Below are positions 7,536 to 15,301 of a DNA stretch of 34,686 nt, in pieces (within the stretch, counting starts at the first letter, position 1; each line of letters opens with the position of its first letter). Under the pieces are notes generated by a model. It was given only the letters and a program-made list of their open reading frames with translations. It had not been told where the DNA came from and did not search any database. Made by a program: the position numbers and the translations under genes. The DNA comes from Xanthomonas boreopolis. GTDB taxonomy: Bacteria > Pseudomonadota > Gammaproteobacteria > Xanthomonadales > Xanthomonadaceae. Where the stretch lies: contig BNBA01000040.1 in the NCBI GenBank assembly GCA_014654535.1, positions 1 to 34,686 on the forward strand, read 5' to 3'.

Positions 7536-8762
7536 GTGATCCCCGACACCCGTTCCGACCCCGCCTCCGGCCCTGTTCAGCCCGACGCTCCCGCCGCCGC
7601 CAACTGGTGGGCGGTGGGCGCCATGACGTTGGGCGTGTTCGGCCTGGTCACCGCGGAATTCCTGCCGGCCAGCCTGTTGACCGCGATGGCGGCCGACCTG
7701 GCGGTCAGCGAAGGCGCGGCCGGGCAGAGCGTCACCGCGACCGCCCTGGTGGCCGCGGTGGCCGCCCCGGCATTGCCGCTGCTGACCCGGCGCCTGGACC
7801 GCCGCCAGGTGATGTTCGGCCTCACGCTGCTGTTGCTGTTGTCGAATGTCCTGGCGGTGATGGCGCATACCCTGTCCACGCTGCTGGTGGCGCGCGTCGT
7901 GCTGGGCGTGGCGCTGGGCGGCTTCTGGGCGATGGCCGCGCCGCTGGCGATGCGCCTGGTGCCGGAGTCGCTGTTCCCGCGCGCGATGTCGCTGATCCTC
8001 ACCGGCGTCTCGGTCGCCACGGTCTGCGCGGCCCCGGTAGGCGCGTGGATGGGGGACACCTGGGGCTGGCGCAGCGCCTTCATGGCGGCCGGCGCGGTCT
8101 CGCTGCTGACCCTGCTGGCGCAACTGCTCAGCCTGCCGGCGCTCAAGCCGCGCGCGCAGTCGGACCTGCAGGTGCTCGGGCACCTGCTGGCGCGGCCCGG
8201 CATCCGCGTGGTGCTGCTGGCGGTGCTGCTGGTGATCTCGGGCCACTTCGCCGGCTTCACCTACGTGCGCCCGTTGATGGAGAACGTCAGCCACCTGTCG
8301 CTGAGCGCGATCTCGGCGGTGCTGCTGGCCTACGGCATCGGCGGCTTCTTCGGTAACCTGTTCGGCGGCTACCTGGCGGGGCGCAGCGAGCGCCTGGCGA
8401 TCATGTTCGGCAGCGTGACCATCGCCTTGCTGGCCGCCAGCCTGCTGGTGCGCGGCGAGTCGGCGCTGGTGGCCGCGGTGGCGATCACCTTGTGGGGCTT
8501 CGCCTTCGCCGCATTCCCGGTCGGTTTCCAGATCTGGATCGTGCGCGCCGCGCCGGACCAGGCCGAAGGCGCCAGTGGCCTGCTGGTGGCGGCCTTCCAG
8601 GTGGCCATCGCCAGCGGTGCGGTGGGTGGCGGCGTCCTCGTGGACCACATGGGGGCGCTCGGGGCGCCGCTGTTCGCGCTGGTCACCATGGTGCTGGGCG
8701 CGATGCTGACCTGGCACCGCGGTCCGCGCATCGGCCAGGAACCGGCCGGCGAAGCGGCCTGA
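7536..8762 (+). CDS. MFS (DHA1-type) exporter
   Basis: The 408-residue membrane protein has about 12 predicted hydrophobic helices. It fits the drug:H+ antiporter-1/sugar-efflux group of the major facilitator superfamily. LTRRLDRRQVM (about residues 88-98) is the loop 2-3 motif A, and RVVLGVALGGFWAM is the motif B helix. GVSVATVCAAPVGAWMGDTWGWRSAFM in helix 5 is motif C followed by the conserved WRSAF. A GTG at 7536 is taken as the start, giving a ~25-residue hydrophilic lead. No strong ribosome site is visible there, and an in-frame ATG at 7623 is an alternative. The MDR oxidoreductase follows within 20 nt, so the two are probably co-transcribed under the divergent AraC protein. The substrate is unknown. 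Confidence 0.9.
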   Translation: MIPDTRSDPASGPVQPDAPAAANWWAVGAMTLGVFGLVTAEFLPASLLTAMAADLAVSEGAAGQSVTATALVAAVAAPALPLLTRRLDRRQVMFGLTLLLLLSNVLAVMAHTLSTLLVARVVLGVALGGFWAMAAPLAMRLVPESLFPRAMSLILTGVSVATVCAAPVGAWMGDTWGWRSAFMAAGAVSLLTLLAQLLSLPALKPRAQSDLQVLGHLLARPGIRVVLLAVLLVISGHFAGFTYVRPLMENVSHLSLSAISAVLLAYGIGGFFGNLFGGYLAGRSERLAIMFGSVTIALLAASLLVRGESALVAAVAITLWGFAFAAFPVGFQIWIVRAAPDQAEGASGLLVAAFQVAIASGAVGGGVLVDHMGALGAPLFALVTMVLGAMLTWHRGPRIGQEPAGEAA

Positions 8763-8782
8763 AGCACACGATGGAGAACCCG

Positions 8783-9826
8783 ATGCAAAGCACGTCTCCC
8801 GTGGCGGGATCGCCGGTCAACCGCCGCATCGTCCTCGCCGCGCGGCCGCAGGGCCTGCCGGGCGCCCGGGATTTCCGCCTCGAGCAGGTGCCCGTGCCGT
8901 CGCCGGAGGAGGGCGAGGTGCTGCTGCGCACGCACTATCTCTCGCTCGATCCGTACATGCGCAACCTGATGGACGAGATCGGGCCCGGCTATGCGCCGCC
9001 GCTGGCGCTGGGCGAGGTGATGGTCGGCGGCACCGTCAGCCGCGTGGTCGAATCGCGCCATCCCGGCTTCGAGGCGGGCCAGCTCGTGCTGGCGCAGGCC
9101 GGCTGGCAGGACTATGCGCTGTCCGACGGAACCGGCCTGGAACGCCTGGGCGACATGGAGCGGCCGTCGCTGGCATTGGGCGCGCTTGGCATGCCCGGCT
9201 TCACCGCCTACGTCGGCCTGCTCGACATAGGGCAGCCGCGGCCGGGCGACACCGTGGTGGTGGCCGCGGCCACCGGCGCGGTCGGGGCGATGGTCGGGCA
9301 GATCGCCCGCCTGAAGGGCCTGCGCGTGGTCGGCATCGCCGGCGGTGCCGACAAATGCCGGCATGCGGTGGGGACGCTCGGCTTCGATGCCTGCGTGGAC
9401 CGCTACGACGAGGACTTCGTGCAGCGGCTCGCCGCGGCCTGCCCGTCGGGGATCGACGTGTACTTCGAGAACGTCGGCGGCGCGGTGCTGGAGGCGGTGC
9501 TGCCGCTGCTGAACATCGGCGCGCGCGTGCCGGTGTGCGGTTTCATCGCCCACTACAACGCGGCCGGCGAGGCGCCGGGGCCGGACAGGTCGGCCAGGCT
9601 GCTGGCGACCGTGCTGAGCAAGCGCGTGCGCATGGAGGGTTTCATCATCCTCGACCACTACGCCACGCGCCACGCCGAGTTCCGCCGCGAGGCGGAAGCC
9701 TGGATCGCGGCCGGCCTCATCCACCCGACCGAAGACATCGTCGATGGCCTGGAGCAGGCGCCTGCGGCGTTCGCCGGGCTGCTCCAGGGGCGCAACTTCG
9801 GCAAGCTCGTCGTGCGGGTGGCCTAG
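8783..9826 (+). CDS. Zinc-free MDR oxidoreductase, CurA/prostaglandin-reductase type
   Basis: This NADPH-dependent enoyl/alkenal reductase-type protein has 347 residues from the ATG at 8783. GGAGA ends 5 nt before that ATG, whereas the in-frame ATG at 8771 has no such site. The N-terminal GroES-like domain has the motif LSLDPYMRNLM characteristic of the CurA/PTGR branch, which lacks the zinc ligands of alcohol dehydrogenases. The Rossmann fold carries AAATGAVGAMVGQIAR with the AxxGxxG dinucleotide loop, then FENVGGAVLEAVLPLL. Family members reduce the C=C bond of alpha,beta-unsaturated ketones and aldehydes. It follows the MFS gene, which suggests a joint detoxification role, but that is inference. 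A perfect hairpin terminator follows. Confidence 0.9.
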   Translation: MQSTSPVAGSPVNRRIVLAARPQGLPGARDFRLEQVPVPSPEEGEVLLRTHYLSLDPYMRNLMDEIGPGYAPPLALGEVMVGGTVSRVVESRHPGFEAGQLVLAQAGWQDYALSDGTGLERLGDMERPSLALGALGMPGFTAYVGLLDIGQPRPGDTVVVAAATGAVGAMVGQIARLKGLRVVGIAGGADKCRHAVGTLGFDACVDRYDEDFVQRLAAACPSGIDVYFENVGGAVLEAVLPLLNIGARVPVCGFIAHYNAAGEAPGPDRSARLLATVLSKRVRMEGFIILDHYATRHAEFRREAEAWIAAGLIHPTEDIVDGLEQAPAAFAGLLQGRNFGKLVVRVA

Positions 9827-9839
9827 AGCCTGGATTCCA

Positions 9840-9868
9840 GGAAGTGCCCGGCCCGGCCGGGCACTTCC
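9840..9868. terminator. Perfect bidirectional hairpin
   Basis: GGAAGTGCCCGGC (9840-9852) and GCCGGGCACTTCC (9856-9868) form a perfect 13-bp stem with a 3-nt loop. It lies in the 50-nt gap between the convergent oxidoreductase and DUF885 genes. It serves both strands; no long T-tract is present. Confidence 0.75.
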
Positions 9869-9876
9869 GTTGCCGG

Positions 9877-11694
9877 TCACTCGATCGGCTGGTCCAGCAT
9901 CAGCTCGCGCACGAAGCGCACCGGCGGCGCGCCGTACGACAGCACCTGGTCGTGGTAGGCCTTGAGGTCGAACTTGTCGCCCAGCTTCTCCTGCACCGCC
10001 TTGCGCATGTCCAGGTGTTCCTGCACGCCGACGAAGTAGGTCGGCAGCTGCGCCGAGGACAACTGCGCGCGCACCCATTTGCCGGCCGCCTCGCTCTCCT
10101 GCTGGAACGCGTCGTGGGTCATCAGGTGCATCGCCTGCTCGCGGCTCCAGCCGTCCACGTGCACGCCCTGGTCGAGGATCGCGTTGGCGATGGTGCGCAG
10201 GTAGAACTTCAGCTGCACCAGGTGGAACAGCGGGTCGTTGTCCAGGTAACCCTGCTCCTGCATCATCCGCTCGGTGTAGACCGCCCAGCCCTCGGCGAAC
10301 ATGCCCGAGCGCAGCACGCCGCGCAGCGTCGAGGGGAACTTGGCCGAGTGCCAGCCTTCCAGATAGTGGCCGGGGATACCTTCGTGGATCGACAGCAGGT
10401 GGATCATCCGCGAGTTGTACTCGCGCAGGAACGAATCGACCTGCGCCTGCGACCAGTCGTCCGGGATCGGCGAGATCGCGTAGAAGGTCTTCAGGTTCTT
10501 GTCGAGCGGGCCGGGCGAGTCGCAGTAGGCGACCGCGACGCCGCGCTGGAACTCCGGCATCAGGATCACGTCCACCGGCGCGTCCGGCAGCGTCACCAGG
10601 TCGTGCGCGCGCACGAAGTCGGTGGCCGACTTCAGCGAGGCCTTGGCGTCCTCGACCACCTTGTCGCGCGCCGGGCGCTCGGCGTAGGCCAGCTCCAGCG
10701 CGGCCTCGATGGCCTTCTGCTGCTGCTCGTCGCTGGGCGCGTCCGGCAGGGCCGGGGCGCCGGGCTTGTCCTTCAGCACGGTGCGGGCGATCCCGTACAT
10801 CTCCTCGCGCACGCGCTTGAGTTCGGACTCGGCGCGCTGCTTGATGTCGGCGCGCGAGAGCGAGGACAGCAGCGCGAACTTCAGCTTCTGGTCGTACTTC
10901 TCCGCGCCGATGCGGAAATCGCCCTTGGCGTTCGGCACCAGGGTCTTGTCCAGCCATTCCTGCTGCTCGGCGACCGCCTTCTTCAGCGTCTCGATCGCGG
11001 CGCGGGTGCGTTCGGCATCGGCCGGCGCCAGTTCGCCCAGGTGCGGGGTGATGAAGGCGTCGACGATGGAGAGGATGCCCTTGTTCTGCTTGGCGACGGT
11101 CTCGGCGTGGATCTTCGGCACGCGCGCCGGGTCCAGGTTCTCGCGGGCCTGGGCGAAGACCTGCGGGATCTTCTCCATGCGCTCGGTGGCGGACTTGATG
11201 CGCTCGGGCAGCGGCGCGAACTCGCGCGCCATCAGGCCGTAGATCGCGCTGCCGGCCAGGCCGTTGTAGAGCTGCGGGTCCCAGGCCCAGCTCTGCAGCG
11301 TCTCGGTGCCCCAGATGTCCGACTGCAGCTGGTTGCGCAGGATCGCCGCATCGACCTGGTTCTCGCGCGAGAGCCTGGCGACGTCGATCGCGTCCAGCTC
11401 GGCCAGCAGGGCCTTGCCGGCGCCCAGGCTCTTCTGCCGGCCGGCCGCGCTGAGGTCGTCGATCTGCGTGTCGAAGCGATGGTCGCCGATCTGGGTGGCG
11501 TTGACCGGCGAGAGCTGCATCCAGGTGTCGAGCGCCTTCTTCGACAGCTCGGCGAAGCGGGCGTCCACGGCCGGGTCGGCGGCCGGGCTGGCCGTGGCGC
11601 TGGCGGCGGAGGACGAGGCGGACGACGGGGATTCGGCCTGCTGGCAGCCGGCGAGGGCGGCGAGCAGGGCGGCGGCGAGCAGATGCTTGCGCAT
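9877..11694 (-). CDS. DUF885-family lipoprotein, putative zinc metallopeptidase fold
   Basis: The 605-residue protein starts with a lipoprotein signal (MRKHLLAAALLAALAGC; lipobox LAGC with Cys17), then a Ser/Ala-rich linker. The rest belongs to DUF885. In the C-terminal half it has HEGIPGHYLE, with His437, Glu438 and His443 as the HExxxGH-type metal site of M32/M2-like gluzincins. Downstream lies EGWAVYTERMMQEQG, which would supply the third ligand glutamate. An upstream extension of the frame is open, but the ATG at 11692-11694 is the one that yields the signal sequence. The protein would sit in the outer membrane or periplasm. Peptidase activity is inferred from the motif; substrates are unknown. 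Confidence 0.92.
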   Translation of the reverse strand: MRKHLLAAALLAALAGCQQAESPSSASSSAASATASPAADPAVDARFAELSKKALDTWMQLSPVNATQIGDHRFDTQIDDLSAAGRQKSLGAGKALLAELDAIDVARLSRENQVDAAILRNQLQSDIWGTETLQSWAWDPQLYNGLAGSAIYGLMAREFAPLPERIKSATERMEKIPQVFAQARENLDPARVPKIHAETVAKQNKGILSIVDAFITPHLGELAPADAERTRAAIETLKKAVAEQQEWLDKTLVPNAKGDFRIGAEKYDQKLKFALLSSLSRADIKQRAESELKRVREEMYGIARTVLKDKPGAPALPDAPSDEQQQKAIEAALELAYAERPARDKVVEDAKASLKSATDFVRAHDLVTLPDAPVDVILMPEFQRGVAVAYCDSPGPLDKNLKTFYAISPIPDDWSQAQVDSFLREYNSRMIHLLSIHEGIPGHYLEGWHSAKFPSTLRGVLRSGMFAEGWAVYTERMMQEQGYLDNDPLFHLVQLKFYLRTIANAILDQGVHVDGWSREQAMHLMTHDAFQQESEAAGKWVRAQLSSAQLPTYFVGVQEHLDMRKAVQEKLGDKFDLKAYHDQVLSYGAPPVRFVRELMLDQPIE

Positions 11695-11821
11695 GGGATG
11701 ACCTTGGGGGGACGAAACCCCCAGCATACGGCGCCCGCCGCCCGGGCACCCCTGCCGTTGGATGGGGCCGGGTCCATCGGGCCGGCTCGTCGCGTCCCGT
11801 CCCACGGGCCGTCGCTCGCTC

Positions 11822-11827
11822 TAAACT
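11822..11827 (+). promoter_or_regulatory. Possible -10 box upstream of the GFA-family gene
   Basis: TAAACT within CTCTAAACTGGCGC lies 26 nt before the ATG at 11854. It matches the TAAACTGGC seen upstream of the regulator at 1248. No clear -35 box is present. Confidence 0.3.
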
Positions 11828-11853
11828 GGCGCTTTCCAAGGGAGGGTACGCAC

Positions 11854-12210
11854 ATGAAGTACGCAGGCAGCTGTCATTGCGGGGCGGTCGCGTTCGACCT
11901 GGAGGCCGAGCCGGCCATCGCCGAGGTCTACGACTGCAATTGCTCCATGTGCAGGCGCCGCGGCGGCCTGCTGTGGTTCGGTCCGCACGCATCGTTGTCC
12001 CTGCACGGCGATCCGGCCGGGCTGGCCACCTACCGGTTCAACCACCATCACATCGATCACCACCATTGCACCGTATGCGGCATCGCGCCTTTCAGCGAGG
12101 GCACCGATCCCCGCACCGGCGAGCGGATGGTGGCGGTGAACGTGCGCTGCCTGCCGGAGGTGGACCTGTCCACGCTGAAGGTGGTGCCGATCGACGGAGC
12201 GCGCCTGTGA
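11854..12210 (+). CDS. GFA-family (Gfa/CENP-V) zinc-binding protein
   Basis: The 118-residue protein has the glutathione-dependent formaldehyde-activating enzyme (GFA/CENP-V) fold signature. SCHCGAVAF supplies Cys7 and Cys9; CNCSMCRRRG supplies Cys28, Cys30 and Cys33; HCTVCGIAPFSEGTDP supplies Cys72 and Cys75. These ligands hold one or two zinc ions. A run of histidines (residues 64-66 and 69-71) just precedes the last pair, which is richer than usual. AAGGGAGGG gives a strong ribosome site before the ATG. The stop codon overlaps the GTG of the DUF4349 gene (GTGA), indicating coupled translation. Family members include S-(hydroxymethyl)glutathione synthase, but most, like this one, have no assigned substrate. 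Confidence 0.9.
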   Translation: MKYAGSCHCGAVAFDLEAEPAIAEVYDCNCSMCRRRGGLLWFGPHASLSLHGDPAGLATYRFNHHHIDHHHCTVCGIAPFSEGTDPRTGERMVAVNVRCLPEVDLSTLKVVPIDGARL

Positions 12211-13025
12211 CCCTGCGCATGCTCGGCCTCGCCGCCGCGGCGCTGGTCGCGGTGGGCTGCAGCCGCGAGGGCGGCGAAGGTGCCGCGGCGGAGAGCTTTG
12301 CCGCCATCGCGCCAGCGGCGCCGGCGGCCTCGGCCAAGATGCTGCAGGCGCCCGAAGGGACCTTCCTCGCCTACGAGACGGACGTGCAGGTGCGCATAGC
12401 GGCGGCGGAGATCCCCAAGCGCATCGATGCGGTGCAGCAGGCCTGCCAGCAGGCGCGCTTCGGCGATTGCGCGGTGCTGTCGGTGTCGCAGCAGGGCGGG
12501 TCCTACGCGAGCGGCGACATCGAGCTGCGGATCGCGCCGGCCGGGGTCGAACCGATCCTGAAGCTGGCCGGAGAGGGCGGCGAACTGGCCTCGCGCAGCA
12601 CCCGCGCGGAGGACCTGGCCCAGCAGGTCGCCGACAACCGGATGACGCAGGAGCGGTTGCAGAAGGAGCATGCGCGCCTGCTCGAATTCCAGCAGCGCGG
12701 CGACCTGAAGGTGGCCGACCTGCTCGCGATCTCGCAGCGGCTGGCCGAGATCGAGGCCTCCGCGGAAGCGGCGCAGCGCGAGGCGGCGCAGCAGCGCCGT
12801 CGTATCGATACGCAGAAGGTCACGATCGCTTATCGCGCCACCGGCGGGGAGCAGGGACGCAGCGAGATCGGCGAAGCGTTCGCGGAAAGCGGCCGGATCT
12901 TCGCGGGGAGCGTGGCGTTCCTGGTGCGTGCGGTGGCGGGATTGGCGCCGGTCGCGATCGTGGTGGTGGTGTTGTTGGCGGTGTTGCGCGGGTGGTGGCG
13001 CAGGCGGCGCAAGCGCGGCGCGTGA
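12207..13025 (+). CDS. DUF4349 lipoprotein with coiled coil and C-terminal membrane helix
   Basis: The protein has 272 residues from a GTG at 12207. That codon overlaps the preceding TGA by 4 nt and has GGAG 7 nt upstream. A lipoprotein-like signal ends in VAVGC (Cys18). An alanine-rich linker leads into the DUF4349 region, which includes FLAYETDVQVRI and then SRSTRAEDLAQQVADNRM. A long heptad-rich segment at about 145-215 (RLQKEHARLLEFQQRGDL, ISQRLAEIEASAEAAQREAA) should be a coiled coil. The end is a single hydrophobic helix, LAPVAIVVVVLLAVL, followed by an arginine/lysine-rich cytoplasmic tail. This is the usual architecture for DUF4349, whose function is not established. Coupling to the GFA gene is the only contextual clue. 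Confidence 0.85.
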   Translation: MTLRMLGLAAAALVAVGCSREGGEGAAAESFAAIAPAAPAASAKMLQAPEGTFLAYETDVQVRIAAAEIPKRIDAVQQACQQARFGDCAVLSVSQQGGSYASGDIELRIAPAGVEPILKLAGEGGELASRSTRAEDLAQQVADNRMTQERLQKEHARLLEFQQRGDLKVADLLAISQRLAEIEASAEAAQREAAQQRRRIDTQKVTIAYRATGGEQGRSEIGEAFAESGRIFAGSVAFLVRAVAGLAPVAIVVVVLLAVLRGWWRRRRKRGA

Positions 13026-13037
13026 CAGATTGGCCAT

Positions 13038-13081
13038 GTGGATGGGAGGTTTGCGCTTCCCGTGGTGCCCATCCCATCCAC
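13038..13081 (+). terminator. Inverted repeat after the DUF4349 gene
   Basis: GTGGATGGGA (13038-13047) and TCCCATCCAC (13072-13081) are perfect 10-bp arms with a 24-nt loop, starting 13 nt after the stop codon. The gap 13026-13757 holds no gene. It contains this hairpin, a short GCGAGCCA-C-TGGCTCGC palindrome at 13153-13169, and the second composite repeat. Confidence 0.4.
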
Positions 13082-13380
13082 GTGGTTCTCGCTATTGCCG
13101 GCCGGTAAAGGGTGGCGTGAGGTCCTCTTCTTGGGGCGAAGACGTGTGGCCCGCGAGCCACTGGCTCGCACGCGCCTGAGCGTCCAGCGCGCGAAGCGAG
13201 GTACTCCGAAGGAGCGGATGAGGGTACGAGTGAGGCCTTGGGATCCTTGCCATCGCCATTCCCGCGAACGCAGGAGTGCTTTCAGCAGCCGAAGTGCTTC
13301 ATGACAGCCGAAAGTGGCTGGTCATGGCTGATCATCCCGGGATTTTCTCGCCATCCATCCGACCCCCATTATCCATCTAT

Positions 13381-13648
13381 CGTCATCCCCGCGAAGGCGG
13401 GGATCCAGGGACGTTGCTCTTGGCTTTGGGGTCTTTGGCAATCAAGGCAAAGGCTTTCGCCTTCGGTCAGTCACTTTTCTTCGCTTGTGCACGCGCGCCG
13501 CAGGAGCGGCGCCGCCCGGCGAATGCCCGCCCGCCGGGAGCGAAGCGGTGCTTCGCCTTTTTCCGCCCTGCCGCGGCGAAAAAACGACCTGCAGCCATGC
13601 ACATCGCCCTTCGGGTTTTTCCGCCGGCTCCGCCGCTTCGGAGGGGCC
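13381..13648. repeat. Composite intergenic repeat, copy 2
   Basis: The modules of 213-640 recur here in the same order and orientation. They are CGTCATCCCCGCGAAGGCGGGGA (13381-13403), an AT-richer block with GGCTTTCGCCTTCGG, the 33-nt segment 13483-13515 identical to 346-378, and CTCCGCCGCTTCGGAGGGGCC (13628-13648) identical to 609-629. A degenerate half REP unit (CCATTCCCGCGAACGCAGGAG) also occurs near 13256. Between the identical blocks the two copies differ by substitutions and small indels. As in copy 1, a CAACAG-rich stretch follows (13733-13745), directly before the 3' end of a minus-strand gene. Confidence 0.7.
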
Positions 13649-13757
13649 GCGCCGCAGTGACGCTCGCAGTCCATACAAGGTTGGCGCGCCGCCGCGCGAG
13701 GAGGGGTCACCCCGATCCAATGCAAGATCACGGGCAACAGCAACAACTGCTGCTGCC

Positions 13758-14051
13758 TCAGCCTTCGTCCTCTTCGAATTCGACGAACACGTCCAGTTCC
13801 CGTGCCAGCTCTTCAACCGCATCGCGCACCTTCTGCGCAGTGGCGTCGTTGCCGGCTTCCACTTCGATCTCGTGGGTGCCGGGGCCTTCGTCGTCGGGCA
13901 GTCCGGCCGAACTGGAGTCGTCGTCGTCCAGGTGGGACATCAGGTCGTCCACTTCCTCGACGTGCTCGATGCCGTCCAGGCTCAGCAACAGGTTGCCGAT
14001 GGCGCGGGCATCGTCTTCGCTGCCGGTGATCCGAAGGCGTAGTGTCGGCAT
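13758..14051 (-). CDS. Small acidic conserved protein of unknown function
   Basis: This 97-residue, very acidic protein has GGAG 8 nt before its ATG at 14049-14051. It opens with a strand-like MPTLRLRITGSEDDAR, then a helix and HVEEVDDL. A low-complexity acidic patch (HLDDDDSSSAGLPDDEG) follows, then HEIEVEAG, a helix (AQKVRDAVEELARELDV) and FVEFEEDEG. The alternation of strands and helices would suit a small ferredoxin-like alpha/beta fold, but that is a guess from pattern. I recall similar short acidic proteins in xanthomonads under hypothetical or misleading names. It has no signal peptide or cysteines. It stands alone between a repeat and a lysR gene. Confidence 0.75.
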   Translation of the reverse strand: MPTLRLRITGSEDDARAIGNLLLSLDGIEHVEEVDDLMSHLDDDDSSSAGLPDDEGPGTHEIEVEAGNDATAQKVRDAVEELARELDVFVEFEEDEG

Positions 14052-14147
14052 GGTCGTCGCTCCGTGGTGAGGGACGACCAGCCTAGGCAGGCCGTGGGCA
14101 ACGCGAGGTGATGGCGCGCGGATGCAGGGCAGTCCGGCGTGTCGATG

Positions 14148-15137
14148 TCACGCGCCTGGGCCCGCGCGGGGCGGGCGCCTGCGTTCGCGCGTCCGTCCGC
14201 TGCCGGTGGCCGGCAATCCCGCCAGGTCGGCCGGCAAGGCCGGCATCGGCGTGCGTTCGTCGCCGGCCTCGCGCTTGAGCCAGTCGATGAACAGCGCCGC
14301 GGCCGGGCTCGGTGCGCGGTGCGTGGGGTAGACGATGTAGTACGAGGGCCGGGCGCGCAGGACCGGTCCCGGCAGGCGTACCAGCTCATGGCGCTGCAGG
14401 TACGGCTGGGCGATGTGCTTGCGCGCCAGCGCCGCGCCGATGCCGTACACGGCCGCGCGCATCACGTCGGTGCTGTCGTTGAAGCTGTGCATCGGCGGCA
14501 GCTCCAGGCCGTGCACGCCCGCGGCGCGGAACCAGTCGCGCCAGCCCTGCGGCGACAGGTCGGTGAGCAGCGTCAGCGCCGCCACGTCGCGCGCGCCGCG
14601 CAGCCCGGCGACCTGGGGCAGGGCGGGCGAGGCCACCGGGAACAGTTCCTCGTCCATCAGGTGATGGGCGGTGAGTCCCGGCCAGGCGCCTTCGCCATAG
14701 CGGATGCCCAGGTCCGGGCCGCCTTCCTCGAAGCGCGAGAATGCGCTGTCGGTCTGTACCTCGAGGCGGATATGCGGGTGCGCCTGGCAGAAGCGCGGCA
14801 GCCGCGGCAGCAGCCAGCAGTACGACAGCGAGCGCAGCGTGGTGATGCGCAGCGGCGCGGCGTCCGGGCGCGGATGCAGGTTGCCGGCCACCGCGGCGAT
14901 GTCGTTGAGCGCGGCGCTGGCGGCGTCGGCCAGTTGCCGGCCCTCGGGAGTGAGCTTGACGCCGCGCGCGTGGCGTTGGAACAGCGTCGTGCCGAGCAGC
15001 GTTTCCAGCTTGCGCACGTGATGGCTGACCGCGCTGGCGGTGAGGTGCAGTTCTTCGGCGGCATGCGCGAAGTTCTGGTGGCGGGCCGCCGCGGCGAACA
15101 CGCCGAGCGCAGGCAGCAGGGTCGGGCGGAGCTTCAT
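14148..15137 (-). CDS. LysR-family transcriptional regulator, GcvA-like
   Basis: The 329-residue protein has the LysR winged HTH at residues ~8-66 (AAEELHLTASAVSHHVRKLE, then FQRHARGVKLTPEG). It also has a periplasmic-binding-like effector domain (~92-295) resembling the GcvA/AmpR branch (PDLGIRYGEGAWPGL). The ATG at 15135-15137 was chosen over a longer open frame because the HTH normally begins within ten residues of the start; no clear Shine-Dalgarno is seen. About 35 residues after the usual end form a Pro/Arg/Gly-rich tail with no visible structure. It is divergent from the EamA exporter at 15302 and probably controls it, with a 164-nt gap for binding. Its ligand is unknown. Confidence 0.88.
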   Translation of the reverse strand: MKLRPTLLPALGVFAAAARHQNFAHAAEELHLTASAVSHHVRKLETLLGTTLFQRHARGVKLTPEGRQLADAASAALNDIAAVAGNLHPRPDAAPLRITTLRSLSYCWLLPRLPRFCQAHPHIRLEVQTDSAFSRFEEGGPDLGIRYGEGAWPGLTAHHLMDEELFPVASPALPQVAGLRGARDVAALTLLTDLSPQGWRDWFRAAGVHGLELPPMHSFNDSTDVMRAAVYGIGAALARKHIAQPYLQRHELVRLPGPVLRARPSYYIVYPTHRAPSPAAALFIDWLKREAGDERTPMPALPADLAGLPATGSGRTRERRRPPRAGPGA

Positions 15138-15301
15138 CGAGACGTGAGTGAGATTTGTGGCTCGCCGCGATACTACTCGCTTGTGGCCGGCGGGTCCGAG
15201 GCGGATGCTCGCATCCTCTCCCACCGGGTTCCTGCCATGCGTGCCGTGTCGTCCGCCGTCGTGCCTTGTCCTTCCGCAGCGCCTGCCAAGGCGGTGTCGC
15301 C

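Noticed and set aside
8369-11992. A 1207-codon minus-strand frame and a 951-codon plus-strand frame over 9355-12210
   Set aside because: Both run across several well-supported genes (MFS, oxidoreductase, DUF885, GFA) out of frame and have no family motifs.
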